DNA of 43,019 nucleotides from CAZAKZ01 sp964485695 (GTDB lineage Bacteria; Planctomycetota; JAFGQW01): assembly GCA_964485695.1 (NCBI GenBank), contig CAZAKZ010000037.1, positions 1-43,019 on the forward strand, given 5' to 3'. The position numbers and the translations under genes are program-made. The first letter of the stretch is position 1. Each line of letters opens with the position of its first letter. This document shows, one piece after another, positions 8,559 to 16,212 of the stretch. A model generated the notes under the pieces. That model was not told the DNA's origin, did not search any database, and saw only the letters and a program-made list of their open reading frames with translations.

Positions 8559-10235
8559 ATGGCCGTTCTGGATAGATTCCAAAAATTCCGTTCCTCCCAA
8601 CCCAGGATTCCCTATTTGATCTTGACGAACTCCGGGGAGGAGACTCGGTTTCCCCTGGAGCAGGATATCGTCTCCATCGGACGATCCAATGCCAACGGCA
8701 TCTGCCTCAATGACACCAATGTCTCAAAGCGCCACTGCCTCCTCGTGAAGACGCCCGAGGGCGTCAAGATGATGGACCTGGAGAGCTTGAACGGCACCTG
8801 CGTCAACGACCGGAGGATCGTCGAATCCGTACTCCACGACGGGGACCACCTCCGAATCGGCCCCTTTGAATTCCGCTACTTTGACGGGGGATTCGTGCCC
8901 CCACCCCCGCCTGTCATGCCCGGCGAGGAGGCCGTGGGCCGGCCCTTCGCCGACCAGCTGGTCCGGGAACTGAGGCGGTCGCCCTGCTGGCTCCTGTCCC
9001 TGACTGTCCACGCCGCCCTCATGCTCATCCTGTGGAATTCGAACTTCATGACCTTGCCCCTGACGGACAAGGCGCACCGCGTCACCGCCAGAAGCGATCT
9101 GGCAGAGGAAAATCCGTTCGAGGAGAGCGAGGACGAGAACGTGGAGGAGGAGGTCCAGGAACCCGACATCACCCTCGATCCAATGGAAGAACCGTACGAG
9201 GAATCCGATCCCACCGGCGATTCCGAAGGCATGGACACGGGCGCCGAGGTAGGAGTCATCGGGCTCGGGAAAGGGCGCCGCCGGCCCCTCGAGGGACTGG
9301 GTCCCATGAACGTGTTCGGAGAAGACGCCCCTCGAGGCGGATTCGGGGACCACCTGAAGGGGATGAGGGGCCAGGGACTGGATGTGGCCATCGTCTTTGA
9401 CAGCACCGGCAGCATGCAGGGCATCATCGACCAGGTCAAATCCCAGATCAGCCTGATGAACACGTATATCAGCGCCCTCGTCCCGGGGAATTATCGACTG
9501 GCCATGGTGACCTACCGGGACCGGGACGACACCTATCTCACCAAGCTGGAGGCCTTCACCCAGGACTATTACCAGATCCTGCTCTTCATCGAACAGGTGA
9601 ACGCCGCGGGAGGCGATGACATTCCCGAAGCGGTCCTCGACGGCCTCCGGGACGCCACCAAGAAGCTGAAATGGAGGAAAAACGCCAAGAAGGTGATCCT
9701 CCTCTTCGGAGATGCCCCACCCCACGAACAGGACGTCCAGTCCTGTCGCCGAATTGCAGCCCGGTTCCGGAAGCGAAACGGCGTCATTCACACCATCTTC
9801 ACCGAGGTGGGAGCCCGGGAGGATTCCCTGGACACGGAGGACAAGAAGACGGTGAACGCCTTCCAGTCCATTGCCTATCGGGCCGGCGGCACCTTCAACT
9901 TCCTGGATCAGGAGTCCCAGATCATCCGATCCATCCAGACCCTGATCTTCGGAAAGGAATACAAGGCCGACGTGGACCGGGTGACCAGCCGGATGGACTT
10001 CGGCTGGAAGGGCAGGAAGATCCAGAAGAAGGTCCGGGAGCGGGACATCAAGTTCTTCCTCAAGCTCGTCCGGATGAAGAACCTTCACCCCCTCATCGTG
10101 AAAGGCCTGATCCTCCTCAAGGATCCCTCCATCGTCCCCGAGATGCGCAAGCTGGCCGTGGACCCCGACGTCGGCCAGATCAACCGTTCCGCAGCCCAGT
10201 ACATCCTCTTGAAAAAGGGCATCTCTCTCCGATAA
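8559..10235 (+). CDS. FHA - transmembrane - von Willebrand A domain protein
   Basis: Residues about 36-110 are an FHA phosphothreonine-binding domain with its conserved elements (SIGRSNANGICL, SKRHCLL, LNGTCVN). A proline-rich turn leads to one membrane segment (about 142-165), then a strongly acidic linker (181-230). A vWA domain (about 274-470) has an intact MIDAS start DSTGS at 281-285 and later GGDDIPEAV and GDAPP. A helical HEAT-like tail (about 500-558) follows. If the FHA part is cytoplasmic, the vWA part is periplasmic, so the protein could pass a phosphorylation signal across the membrane; this is inference. A Ser/Thr kinase that could provide the ligand is at 31492-32499. The ATG at 8559 has a weak ribosome-binding site. 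Confidence 0.88.
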   Translation: MAVLDRFQKFRSSQPRIPYLILTNSGEETRFPLEQDIVSIGRSNANGICLNDTNVSKRHCLLVKTPEGVKMMDLESLNGTCVNDRRIVESVLHDGDHLRIGPFEFRYFDGGFVPPPPPVMPGEEAVGRPFADQLVRELRRSPCWLLSLTVHAALMLILWNSNFMTLPLTDKAHRVTARSDLAEENPFEESEDENVEEEVQEPDITLDPMEEPYEESDPTGDSEGMDTGAEVGVIGLGKGRRRPLEGLGPMNVFGEDAPRGGFGDHLKGMRGQGLDVAIVFDSTGSMQGIIDQVKSQISLMNTYISALVPGNYRLAMVTYRDRDDTYLTKLEAFTQDYYQILLFIEQVNAAGGDDIPEAVLDGLRDATKKLKWRKNAKKVILLFGDAPPHEQDVQSCRRIAARFRKRNGVIHTIFTEVGAREDSLDTEDKKTVNAFQSIAYRAGGTFNFLDQESQIIRSIQTLIFGKEYKADVDRVTSRMDFGWKGRKIQKKVRERDIKFFLKLVRMKNLHPLIVKGLILLKDPSIVPEMRKLAVDPDVGQINRSAAQYILLKKGISLR

Positions 10236-10250
10236 TCACACCTCATCTAC

Positions 10251-10274
10251 CGGCTGTTATGCGCGTGACAGCCG
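10251..10274 (+). terminator. hairpin downstream of the FHA-vWA gene
   Basis: CGGCTGT (10251-10257) pairs with ACAGCCG (10268-10274), loop of 10 bases, 16 bases after the stop codon. T-rich sequence follows some 15-30 bases later rather than directly, so it is only a probable terminator. Confidence 0.4.
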
Positions 10275-10347
10275 ATGGAGCACCCTTTCAGTCCGTTTTA
10301 TATCAAAAATAGAATTTGTAAAAAAAATGGTACATTCGCCCATTCAA

Positions 10348-10380
10348 GGGGAACAATCCAGCTGGATGGTGGGATCAAAC
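10348..10380 (+). promoter_or_regulatory. possible ECF-type autoregulatory promoter
   Basis: GGGGAAC at 10348-10354 and TCAAAC at 10375-10380 resemble the -35 GGAAC and -10 TCAAA elements of sigma-E-like promoters, although the spacing is one or two bases longer than usual. The place, directly before an ECF sigma gene, fits autoregulation. An A-rich tract (10305-10330) lies just upstream. Confidence 0.3.
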
Positions 10381-10408
10381 AAAGGAATACTCCTCGGAAC
10401 TCCCGACA

Positions 10409-11095
10409 ATGCCTGACGATGCGGACAAAGAGCTCATCAACCGCATCCTTGGCGGTGGAGTTGACTCAAAGGTAGCGTTCAAAGAACTTTATGATCGCTA
10501 CCAGAATCAAGTATTCAACATCTGCTACCGGCTGACGGGGGAGTATCATCGAGCCGCGGACGCAACGCAGGAGAGTTTTCTCGCGGCCCTGAGAGGCCTC
10601 AGAAGCTTCCACTATCAGTCGTCCTTCAAGACTTGGCTGGCCCAGGTCACGAAGAACGCGGCCTTGCAGCAGTTGAGGAAGTCCAGCAGCCGCTCCTTTT
10701 CGTCCCTCGAGGGCGAGGAGGAGACGGGTGGCGGCGGCCCAAAAGGCAGTCACAGAGGCCGTCACAGAGGCAGTCACAGAGGCAGTCATAGCCTCGATAA
10801 ATCGCCCAGGACGGCTGATCCAGAGGAGCCGGATCAGCTCGAGGCGGCCATTGAAAACGAGTTTGAGCGTGATCTTCAGAAGGTGATCAACCGGCTGAAG
10901 AGGCAGCACGCCGAGGTCCTCGTCCTTCGCTACTTCGGAAACAGCTCGTACGAGGAGCTGGCGGAGATCCTCGGGTGCTCCATCGGGACCATCAAGTCCA
11001 GGCTCAACCGGGCTCACAGGGCCCTGAAGCCGTATCTGAACGAGGTGTTGAAGAAGCACGGAAGACCGGAACAAGATCACGGATCAATTCACTGA
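10409..11095 (+). CDS. ECF-family RNA polymerase sigma factor
   Basis: Residues 20-92 are sigma-2 (FKELYDRYQNQVFNICYRLT, ADATQESFLAALRGL, FKTWLAQVTKNAALQQLRK) and 150-212 are sigma-4 (LQKVINRLKRQHAEVLVLRY, YEELAEILGCSIGTIKSRLN, the helix-turn-helix). There is no sigma-3 domain, as usual for ECF factors. The linker between them is unusually long (about 93-150) and holds a Gly-Ser-His-Arg repeat (residues 113-128) encoded by four 12-base units at 10745-10792. The gene starts an apparent three-gene cassette: sigma factor, membrane anti-sigma factor and an RseB-like lipoprotein. This layout matches envelope-stress sigma-E systems, so it likely responds to a periplasmic signal. Confidence 0.92.
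   Translation: MPDDADKELINRILGGGVDSKVAFKELYDRYQNQVFNICYRLTGEYHRAADATQESFLAALRGLRSFHYQSSFKTWLAQVTKNAALQQLRKSSSRSFSSLEGEEETGGGGPKGSHRGRHRGSHRGSHSLDKSPRTADPEEPDQLEAAIENEFERDLQKVINRLKRQHAEVLVLRYFGNSSYEELAEILGCSIGTIKSRLNRAHRALKPYLNEVLKKHGRPEQDHGSIH
10745..10792 (+). repeat. four tandem 12-base units inside the ECF sigma gene
   Basis: Units GGCAGTCACAGA, GGCCGTCACAGA, GGCAGTCACAGA and GGCAGTCATAGC follow each other directly. Each encodes Gly-Ser/Arg-His-Arg (last unit Gly-Ser-His-Ser). Since 12 is a multiple of three, loss or gain of units keeps the reading frame and changes only the linker length. Confidence 0.9.
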
Positions 11096-11211
11096 AAAAT
11101 ACCACTGACAAGTACCACTGATATTTTGGTGTTTGAAGCATAGAGAGAGACAACAGTCGTTCGAGTAGACGGCAGGAGAGAAAGCCGGTTGGTTTGTAGC
11201 AGGATGCAGGC

Positions 11212-11844
11212 ATGCTGAGAAAGAACCTTGATCCCCGCGATATACTTTCGCTCGTGGAAGGCGAAATGTCTGGGGACGAGGCCCGCAAGCTGGAGAAGCG
11301 CATTCTGGAGAGCCCAGAAAATTCTGAGAATTCTGAGAATTCTGAAAACTCCGGGTATCGCGCGCTTTACGAAGACCTGAAGCGCAGCGTCTCCGCCCTC
11401 CGCAGTCTTCCGCAAAGAGACGCCCCCGAATCCGTCTGGAACCGCCTGGAAGCCGATTTCCAGGCTACGATCGAGGAAACGCTCCAGACGCCCGTACCAC
11501 CACACGGGCGCATGAGGCGTCTCTGGCGGCCGGCAATTGCGGCAGCATGCCTGCTAGTGGCCATCTCCATGGGAATCCTGCTCTTCAAAATCAATGTCTT
11601 CAAGATCAATGGTTCCGGCCCCGGAACCCCGAAGAGCCCCATCCAGTGGATCGCCAAGGTACCCTCAGGTACTACAACAGGTCCTACAAAGGGGAAAGAG
11701 ACAACTTTATCAGTCATTACCGAGTTCATGTTCAAGGATCCCATCAGGTATCGGGGGGTGAGTCTGGATAGCCTGGGAATCAAAGATTTCACTGGTATCC
11801 CGACAATAGATCCCTCTGCGGACAGCAACCGTTCGGACAGGTGA
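11212..11844 (+). CDS. membrane anti-sigma factor partner of the ECF sigma factor
   Basis: At 210 residues it has a cytoplasmic N-terminal helical domain starting LDPRDILSLVEGEMSGDEAR, typical of anti-sigma domains that clamp sigma-2 and sigma-4, one membrane segment (about 106-126, RPAIAAACLLVAISMGILLF), and a periplasmic part of about 80 residues. It lacks the His-x3-Cys-x2-Cys zinc motif of ZAS anti-sigma factors. Residues 36-47 are four Glu-Asn-Ser units encoded by 9-base repeats. It lies 116 bases after the sigma gene and overlaps the RseB-like gene by four bases. Function is assigned from position and topology, so the sigma partner is an inference. Confidence 0.75.
   Translation: MLRKNLDPRDILSLVEGEMSGDEARKLEKRILESPENSENSENSENSGYRALYEDLKRSVSALRSLPQRDAPESVWNRLEADFQATIEETLQTPVPPHGRMRRLWRPAIAAACLLVAISMGILLFKINVFKINGSGPGTPKSPIQWIAKVPSGTTTGPTKGKETTLSVITEFMFKDPIRYRGVSLDSLGIKDFTGIPTIDPSADSNRSDR
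11317..11352 (+). repeat. four tandem 9-base units inside the anti-sigma gene
   Basis: GAAAATTCT, GAGAATTCT, GAGAATTCT and GAAAACTCC in direct succession encode Glu-Asn-Ser four times. The unit is AT-rich compared with its surroundings and keeps frame when copies are added or lost. Confidence 0.9.
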
Positions 11845-12968
11845 CAGGTGACGTGGAACTTTTGAGAGACCGTAGGCAGCTCCTCGTTGTTGTATGCCTC
11901 ATTACACTCGGGAGCATCGTTGGTTGCGAGAAATCGGATCCCCTTGCAGAAGCAATGCTTCGCGAGGCGGTCACCAACGCCTATGGATTTCTGACAAAGG
12001 GGGAAATGAAGGTTACCGCCACCTTCGAGGGGACCACCGTCACCCCCTGGTACCGTATTCACAAGGGCACGGATTCCGGCGGCGCCTGGCGCCATTTCAC
12101 CCCCCTGAAAAACCACCCCCTCTTCGAGCACGGAACCCGGCCTTCCAGCGGCAAGGTCATCCGCACCACCCGGGGTTCCCTGACCGGTGGGCAGGGTGGT
12201 TTACAGGGAAGTAGCCTGGGTAAGGTGACCGTCGATTACATCCTCGACATCACGGACATCGGCGCCTTTTTGAAGGCCCATACCCTCACCCGGGCCACCG
12301 GGGCCTCGGCACGAAAGGTGGTGGCCGGCCGGAGGGTGGTCCACCTCGTAGCGGCCCCACGGGAACCAGGCGAGCTTTCCTACCAGATCTTCGTAGACGA
12401 GGACAAGAAGTTCATCCTCGGCATGGAGGAACGGGACCGAAACAACCGCCTTCGCCACGCCTTCGAGTATCACACCATCCATTATCTCCCCCACCCCTTG
12501 GCCACACCCCTGGGACCGGGCAAGCACTACGTGAAACGGCCTCAGCTGAGTCCCGGGGAAGCCGCGCAAATTCTGGGAATGGACGTCAAGACCCTGTTCC
12601 CCACCGCAGCGCCTCCGGGTTTCCAGCACCGCGAAATCCCCAAGACCGGCGCCCTGGGTTCCATCCAGATGCGGTTCTCCAACGGAACCACCACGGGGGT
12701 CATCCTCCTCTTCGTCAAGAAGCCGAGCTTCAGAGACGTCCACGTGAAACCGGGTTCCGCGTCCACCGAAGGCGGTGCCCAGAAGAACATCCGGGACCTG
12801 GTGCTGAGCGGCCACGCTTTCGTGGACGGCCAGTTCATCGGACTCACCTTCAAGGTGGACAGCTTCCACTGCGTGGAAATGCACACCACCGCCAAGTCCG
12901 TGCTGGCCATGTCCACTGCCGGCCTCGACAAGGTGAAGGAACTGGTGACGGTCCTCCCCCTGCCGTGA
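11841..12968 (+). CDS. RseB/MucB-like lipoprotein, third gene of the sigma cassette
   Basis: The lipobox is LGSIVGC with Cys29 as the lipidated residue. The mature protein resembles the sigma-E regulator RseB/MucB: an N-terminal LolA-like sheet domain with VVAGRRVVHLVAAPREPGEL, then YQIFVDEDKKFILGMEERD and FEYHTIHYLP (compare the RseB pattern of a described wearing strand, x-RxxFEF), and a smaller C-terminal domain beginning PPGFQHREIP and including IQMRFSNGTTTGVILLFVKK. In the known systems RseB binds the periplasmic part of the anti-sigma factor and shields it from proteolysis until lipid or LPS signals release it. It starts with GTG at 11841, overlapping the anti-sigma stop as GTGA, so translation is probably coupled. 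A second possible GTG start is at 11853. The domain assignment is by pattern and context. Confidence 0.7.
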   Translation: MTGDVELLRDRRQLLVVVCLITLGSIVGCEKSDPLAEAMLREAVTNAYGFLTKGEMKVTATFEGTTVTPWYRIHKGTDSGGAWRHFTPLKNHPLFEHGTRPSSGKVIRTTRGSLTGGQGGLQGSSLGKVTVDYILDITDIGAFLKAHTLTRATGASARKVVAGRRVVHLVAAPREPGELSYQIFVDEDKKFILGMEERDRNNRLRHAFEYHTIHYLPHPLATPLGPGKHYVKRPQLSPGEAAQILGMDVKTLFPTAAPPGFQHREIPKTGALGSIQMRFSNGTTTGVILLFVKKPSFRDVHVKPGSASTEGGAQKNIRDLVLSGHAFVDGQFIGLTFKVDSFHCVEMHTTAKSVLAMSTAGLDKVKELVTVLPLP

Positions 12969-13050
12969 TTCTCCTCCCACCTGCCTGATGGCGGATTTCC
13001 GGAACTTCTCAGAAACTGGTGATTTTCTCTGCTTTCAGTCAATTACCCGA

Positions 13051-13079
13051 TTGACGGACTCTCCCAACCTCCATAAAAT
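13051..13079 (+). promoter_or_regulatory. near-consensus sigma-70 promoter
   Basis: TTGACG at 13051-13056, a 17-base spacer, then TAAAAT at 13074-13079, 83 bases before the ATG at 13163. Each hexamer has one mismatch. It should drive the gene at 13163 and, by read-through, the MinD/FlhG-type and acyltransferase genes. Confidence 0.7.
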
Positions 13080-13162
13080 CCGGCTGAGCGGTCGGGAGCC
13101 GCGACAAGAACCCAGAGGGCGGAAATAGAACCCAGCCTCTCCTACCTCATGAAGACGGCACC

Positions 13163-14059
13163 ATGAAACTGGACCGATTCAGCCCGATTCACCCGGAGGA
13201 GCACGGACCGCTCCTCGACGCCCTGAGGGGCGGCCTGAAACAACACCTCACCGGTGTGATCCCCGGCCTCCGCGTGGTGGAGACCGATTTTGCCGTGCCG
13301 GGCCGTGGCGTCCAGGCGGCAATGGCCGTCGACGCCGGGGGTCGCTGTGTCCTCGTGGAGTTCTACCGGGAAAAGGTGACCCGGATCTCCGACGACCTGC
13401 TGGCCAGGATCGCCTGGTTCGAGGAGAACCGTTCCCTGCTGCCACGCCTTTTCCCGGATAGTGGCATGAATCCGACCTCCACTCCCGGGGTCCTTCTCCT
13501 GGCCCCGGCCTTTTCAGAATCCGTACGCAGGACAGCCACCGGCACCCGCCTGGCGGATATCCAGCTGCTCCGGATACAGTTCCTCGGAACCGAGACCTCC
13601 CGGGGTTTTTTCCTCGAGGATCCCGTCTTTCCGGACCGCGTTTCTCCCCTGACCGAATCGGAATCCCGGCGTCCCGTCCGATCCATCGCTTCGTTTCACC
13701 CGATCCGCGCCGTGAATCCCGAGGAACTCCTGGCCCGGTCGCGGCACTGGTTTTCCAAGCTCAGCCCGGATATCCGGACCCGGACCGAGGGGGAGTCCGT
13801 TTCCTTCACCTACTGTGGCCAGGTCCTCGCGACCATGACCCCGGCAAACGACGCCCTGTGCATCGAGGTGCCCCGACACGGAACCACTCTCGTGCACGAC
13901 ATGCACGAACTCAACCAGGGGATGAACAGCGTGATCCACCGCTACTTCGGCCTCGTGGATCCCGGATCCTCCTCCAGCCCCCCGCTGCGAATCGAAGACA
14001 TTCTCACGGAAGGGGAGCTCTCGGAGTTCCTGGACTCGAATCCGGAGAAGCCCGATTGA
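13163..14059 (+). CDS. uncharacterised protein, possible nuclease-like fold
   Basis: I do not recognise the family. The 298-residue soluble protein has no signal peptide or membrane segment. The N-terminal half contains VVETDFAVPGRG, then VDAGGRCVLVEFYREK (D57, E66), an arrangement reminiscent of PD-(D/E)xK nuclease folds (Asp, then Glu-x-Lys after a strand), but the Lys position here is Tyr68, so catalysis is doubtful. The C-terminal half ends in an acidic Ser/Pro-rich tail. It sits 86 bases upstream of the MinD/FlhG-type ATPase gene on the same strand and shares its promoter. A hairpin at 14086-14103 separates the two genes. Confidence 0.7.
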   Translation: MKLDRFSPIHPEEHGPLLDALRGGLKQHLTGVIPGLRVVETDFAVPGRGVQAAMAVDAGGRCVLVEFYREKVTRISDDLLARIAWFEENRSLLPRLFPDSGMNPTSTPGVLLLAPAFSESVRRTATGTRLADIQLLRIQFLGTETSRGFFLEDPVFPDRVSPLTESESRRPVRSIASFHPIRAVNPEELLARSRHWFSKLSPDIRTRTEGESVSFTYCGQVLATMTPANDALCIEVPRHGTTLVHDMHELNQGMNSVIHRYFGLVDPGSSSSPPLRIEDILTEGELSEFLDSNPEKPD

Positions 14060-14085
14060 TACGAAGCAGTCGAGAGCGTGTGCAT

Positions 14086-14103
14086 GAACACGCGCCCGTG
14101 TTC
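14086..14103 (+). terminator. intergenic hairpin, partial terminator or attenuator
   Basis: GAACACG (14086-14092) pairs perfectly with CGTGTTC (14097-14103) around a CGCC loop, 27 bases after the stop of the upstream gene. No T run follows, so it may reduce rather than stop transcription into the ATPase gene. Its presence argues that this stretch is non-coding and supports a later start for that gene. Confidence 0.4.
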
Positions 14104-14145
14104 CACGACCCTACACGCCAAGGGCTCAAGCCACGGGAGAACGCC

Positions 14146-15078
14146 TTGCCCCCAAGCAGCGGTCCAACCGGCGACTGGGTGGGCTGGAAATGGCTGTCCC
14201 AGCTGCGAAGAAGGAAGGGGCGGCCGAGAAAGCCGGCCGGAGCCCCCCCCTGCCGCGGGGGTGGACACCGGGGCCGGGTCCTCTGCGTCGCCAGTGGCAA
14301 GGGCGGAACCGGGAAGTCCGTCTTCTCCACGAATCTGGCCGTCTACCTGGCCCGCAAGGGATACAGCACCGTCCTGTTCGATGCCGACCTCGGCCTGGCG
14401 AACGCCCACCTCATTCTCGGGACCTACCCTGGAAGGAATCTGTCCCACGTGGTCATGGGAATACACGACCTGGAGAGCGTGCTGGAAACCGGCCCGTACG
14501 GCCTCCAGCTCCTGAGCGGCGGCACAGGCATCTCCGAGATGGCCTCGCTGGGCGATTCCCAGATCTACCAGATCGCCTCCCAGGTGGAACTCCTCGAGGA
14601 GCGCTACGACTATGTCGTCATCGACACGGCCGCCGGCATCTCTCTCACCACCATGGCGTTCCTCTACTCGGCCTCGGAGTCCGTGGTGGTCACCACCCCG
14701 GACATCACGGCCATGACCGACGCTTACGCCCTGCTGAAGACCCTGGTGCGCCACCACCCCGGCTCCCGGACCTGGATTCTGGCCAACCGCACCCGCAGGC
14801 AGAATGAGGGGCCTGAGGTGTTCAGGCGCATTCAATCCGTCACCCGGAAGTACCTGAACCACGCTCCGCGGTTCCTGGGCACGATTCCGGACGATCCCCT
14901 CATCTCCGCCAGCATCGCCCGGCGCAGGCCCTTCATCCTCACGCACCCGCGCACGCCCACATCCAGGGCCTTCCTGGAAGCCGCCCGGACTCTCCGGCGC
15001 GAGGCCCCGGTCCGGCCTTTCACGGACCTTCCCACGGACAGAGTCCTTCCTCTCTTTCAACCGGACACCAGCCGTTGA
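14146..15078 (+). CDS. MinD/ParA-type ATPase of the FlhG (MotR/YlxH) group
   Basis: The deviant Walker A motif SGKGGTGKS (residues 50-58) with both signature lysines, followed by NLAVYLARKGYSTVLFDADLGLANAHLILG, is the FlhG-type MinD signature. DYVVIDTAAGISLTTMAFL is the second nucleotide motif. Such proteins are membrane-cycling ATPases that control flagellum or secretion-system number and placement. No flhF or structural flagellar gene is in the window, so the role is open. The TTG at 14146 is taken as the start because GGGAG lies 6 bases upstream; the frame remains open to 13858, but the upstream part is arginine-rich and overlaps the previous gene. GTG codons at 14080 and 14098 are alternatives. 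The stop TGA overlaps the next open frame. Confidence 0.82.
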   Translation: MPPSSGPTGDWVGWKWLSQLRRRKGRPRKPAGAPPCRGGGHRGRVLCVASGKGGTGKSVFSTNLAVYLARKGYSTVLFDADLGLANAHLILGTYPGRNLSHVVMGIHDLESVLETGPYGLQLLSGGTGISEMASLGDSQIYQIASQVELLEERYDYVVIDTAAGISLTTMAFLYSASESVVVTTPDITAMTDAYALLKTLVRHHPGSRTWILANRTRRQNEGPEVFRRIQSVTRKYLNHAPRFLGTIPDDPLISASIARRRPFILTHPRTPTSRAFLEAARTLRREAPVRPFTDLPTDRVLPLFQPDTSR

Positions 15079-15083
15079 GCGAT

Positions 15084-16082
15084 ATGGAACCATCCGACTT
15101 CACCTGGTACGAACGGTTCATCTTCACCCGGAACCACTACCTACGCCTCCTCAAGGGAGACGCCACGCGCCTGGTCATTGGCATCCTCGACCTGATCCAG
15201 CGTCCCCTCAGCCTGGAGGGGGCCCAGCGGGCAGGGGCTTTTCTGGGCAGGAACGTGTTCCGACCCCTCGCCCGCAAGGCCCGGCGGACCACCCTGAAGA
15301 ACCTGGACCACGCCTTCGGAGACACCCTGCCCCCTTCCGAGAAGGCGTGCATTGCCCGCGACGTCTTTCACAACCTCGGGCGGGTCTTTCTGGAAACCCT
15401 CCGGTTCCGGAGGGAAGGGGCGGATCTTCTCGAGCGCCTCGTCCCGGATCTCTCCCCCCTGGCCCCAGTGAAGGCCTCCCTCGCCACCGGGAAGGGTGCC
15501 ATGGTCCTGACCCCGCACATGGGAAACATCGACCTCATGCCCGGCATCCTGGCCCGGCAAGGCATCCCCACCGGCCTGATCATGTCCCGGGTGCGCCATC
15601 CCCGCCTCCACCGCATGGTGGTCGAGATGCGGAGCCTTGCCGGCGTTAAAGTCCTGTTCCAGCAGGAAGGCACGGCCCCTGTGGTGGCGATGTTGAAGGT
15701 GGGCCACGTGGTCGGTGTGGCTCCGGATCAGGACATCGACCGCGTGGCCGGCCTCTTCGTGGACTTCTTCGGCCGCCCGGCCCTCACCCCCGCCGGGCCC
15801 GTCTCTCTCGCTCTCCTGGCCGAGGTTCCCATCTTCCTGATCTTCATGACCTGGACCCGAGGGGCGTACCGCCTCACCCTCGAAGGCCCTCTGGACTTCG
15901 ACCGTTCTGGCCGGCCCACAGCTGTAGTGCGGGCCGGCACCGAGGCGTGGAGCCGCGCTTTCGAGGCCGCCATCCGCCGGAGCCCGGGGGCGTGGTGGTG
16001 GTTCCATCCCCGGTGGAAGACCACCCCGGAGTCCCTTGCCGCCAAGAACGAGCGGCGCCGGCAGCGCCGGGAGCGGAAGTAG
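15084..16082 (+). CDS. lipid A biosynthesis acyltransferase (LpxL/HtrB family)
   Basis: An inner-membrane associated acyltransferase expected to add a secondary fatty acyl chain to a lipid A precursor or a related glycolipid. The HX4D catalytic motif is intact in TPHMGNIDLM (H145, D150), preceded by GRVFLETLRF and followed by GVAPDQDIDRVAGLFVDFFGRPALTPAGP, a typical block of the family. At 332 residues it is of normal length. ATG at 15084 is used; an in-frame TTG at 15075 would overlap the stop of the ATPase gene as TTGA and is nearly as likely. It implies an outer membrane carrying LPS or a similar lipid. It ends the transcript started at 13051. Confidence 0.87.
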   Translation: MEPSDFTWYERFIFTRNHYLRLLKGDATRLVIGILDLIQRPLSLEGAQRAGAFLGRNVFRPLARKARRTTLKNLDHAFGDTLPPSEKACIARDVFHNLGRVFLETLRFRREGADLLERLVPDLSPLAPVKASLATGKGAMVLTPHMGNIDLMPGILARQGIPTGLIMSRVRHPRLHRMVVEMRSLAGVKVLFQQEGTAPVVAMLKVGHVVGVAPDQDIDRVAGLFVDFFGRPALTPAGPVSLALLAEVPIFLIFMTWTRGAYRLTLEGPLDFDRSGRPTAVVRAGTEAWSRAFEAAIRRSPGAWWWFHPRWKTTPESLAAKNERRRQRRERK

Positions 16083-16103
16083 CGCACCTGGGTCCCTACC
16101 TCC

Positions 16104-16133
16104 TTGACACCCCCCGAGACTTCACCCTAAACT
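16104..16133 (+). promoter_or_regulatory. sigma-70 promoter for the iron transport operon
   Basis: Perfect TTGACA at 16104-16109, 18-base spacer, TAAACT at 16128-16133, 80 bases before the ATG at 16213. I see no clear Fur box around it, so iron control of this promoter is not shown by the sequence. Confidence 0.62.
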
Positions 16134-16212
16134 TTCAAACAAGCGTTATTTGCGGGATTGGTTGCAGTTCCAGGTTGCCGTGCGCCCAGGGTGGCTGGGC
16201 AGAAGGAGGAAC

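Noticed and set aside
8326..8619. Plus-strand open frame overlapping the start of the FHA gene
   Set aside because: It overlaps the FHA gene in another frame and has no ribosome-binding site or recognisable sequence.
10745..10792. Short repeats as a CRISPR-like array
   Set aside because: The units are directly adjacent without spacers and are coding repeats in one frame.
16083..16212. Search for a Fur box before the iron operon
   Set aside because: No 19-base palindrome of the GATAATGATAATCATTATC type could be found.
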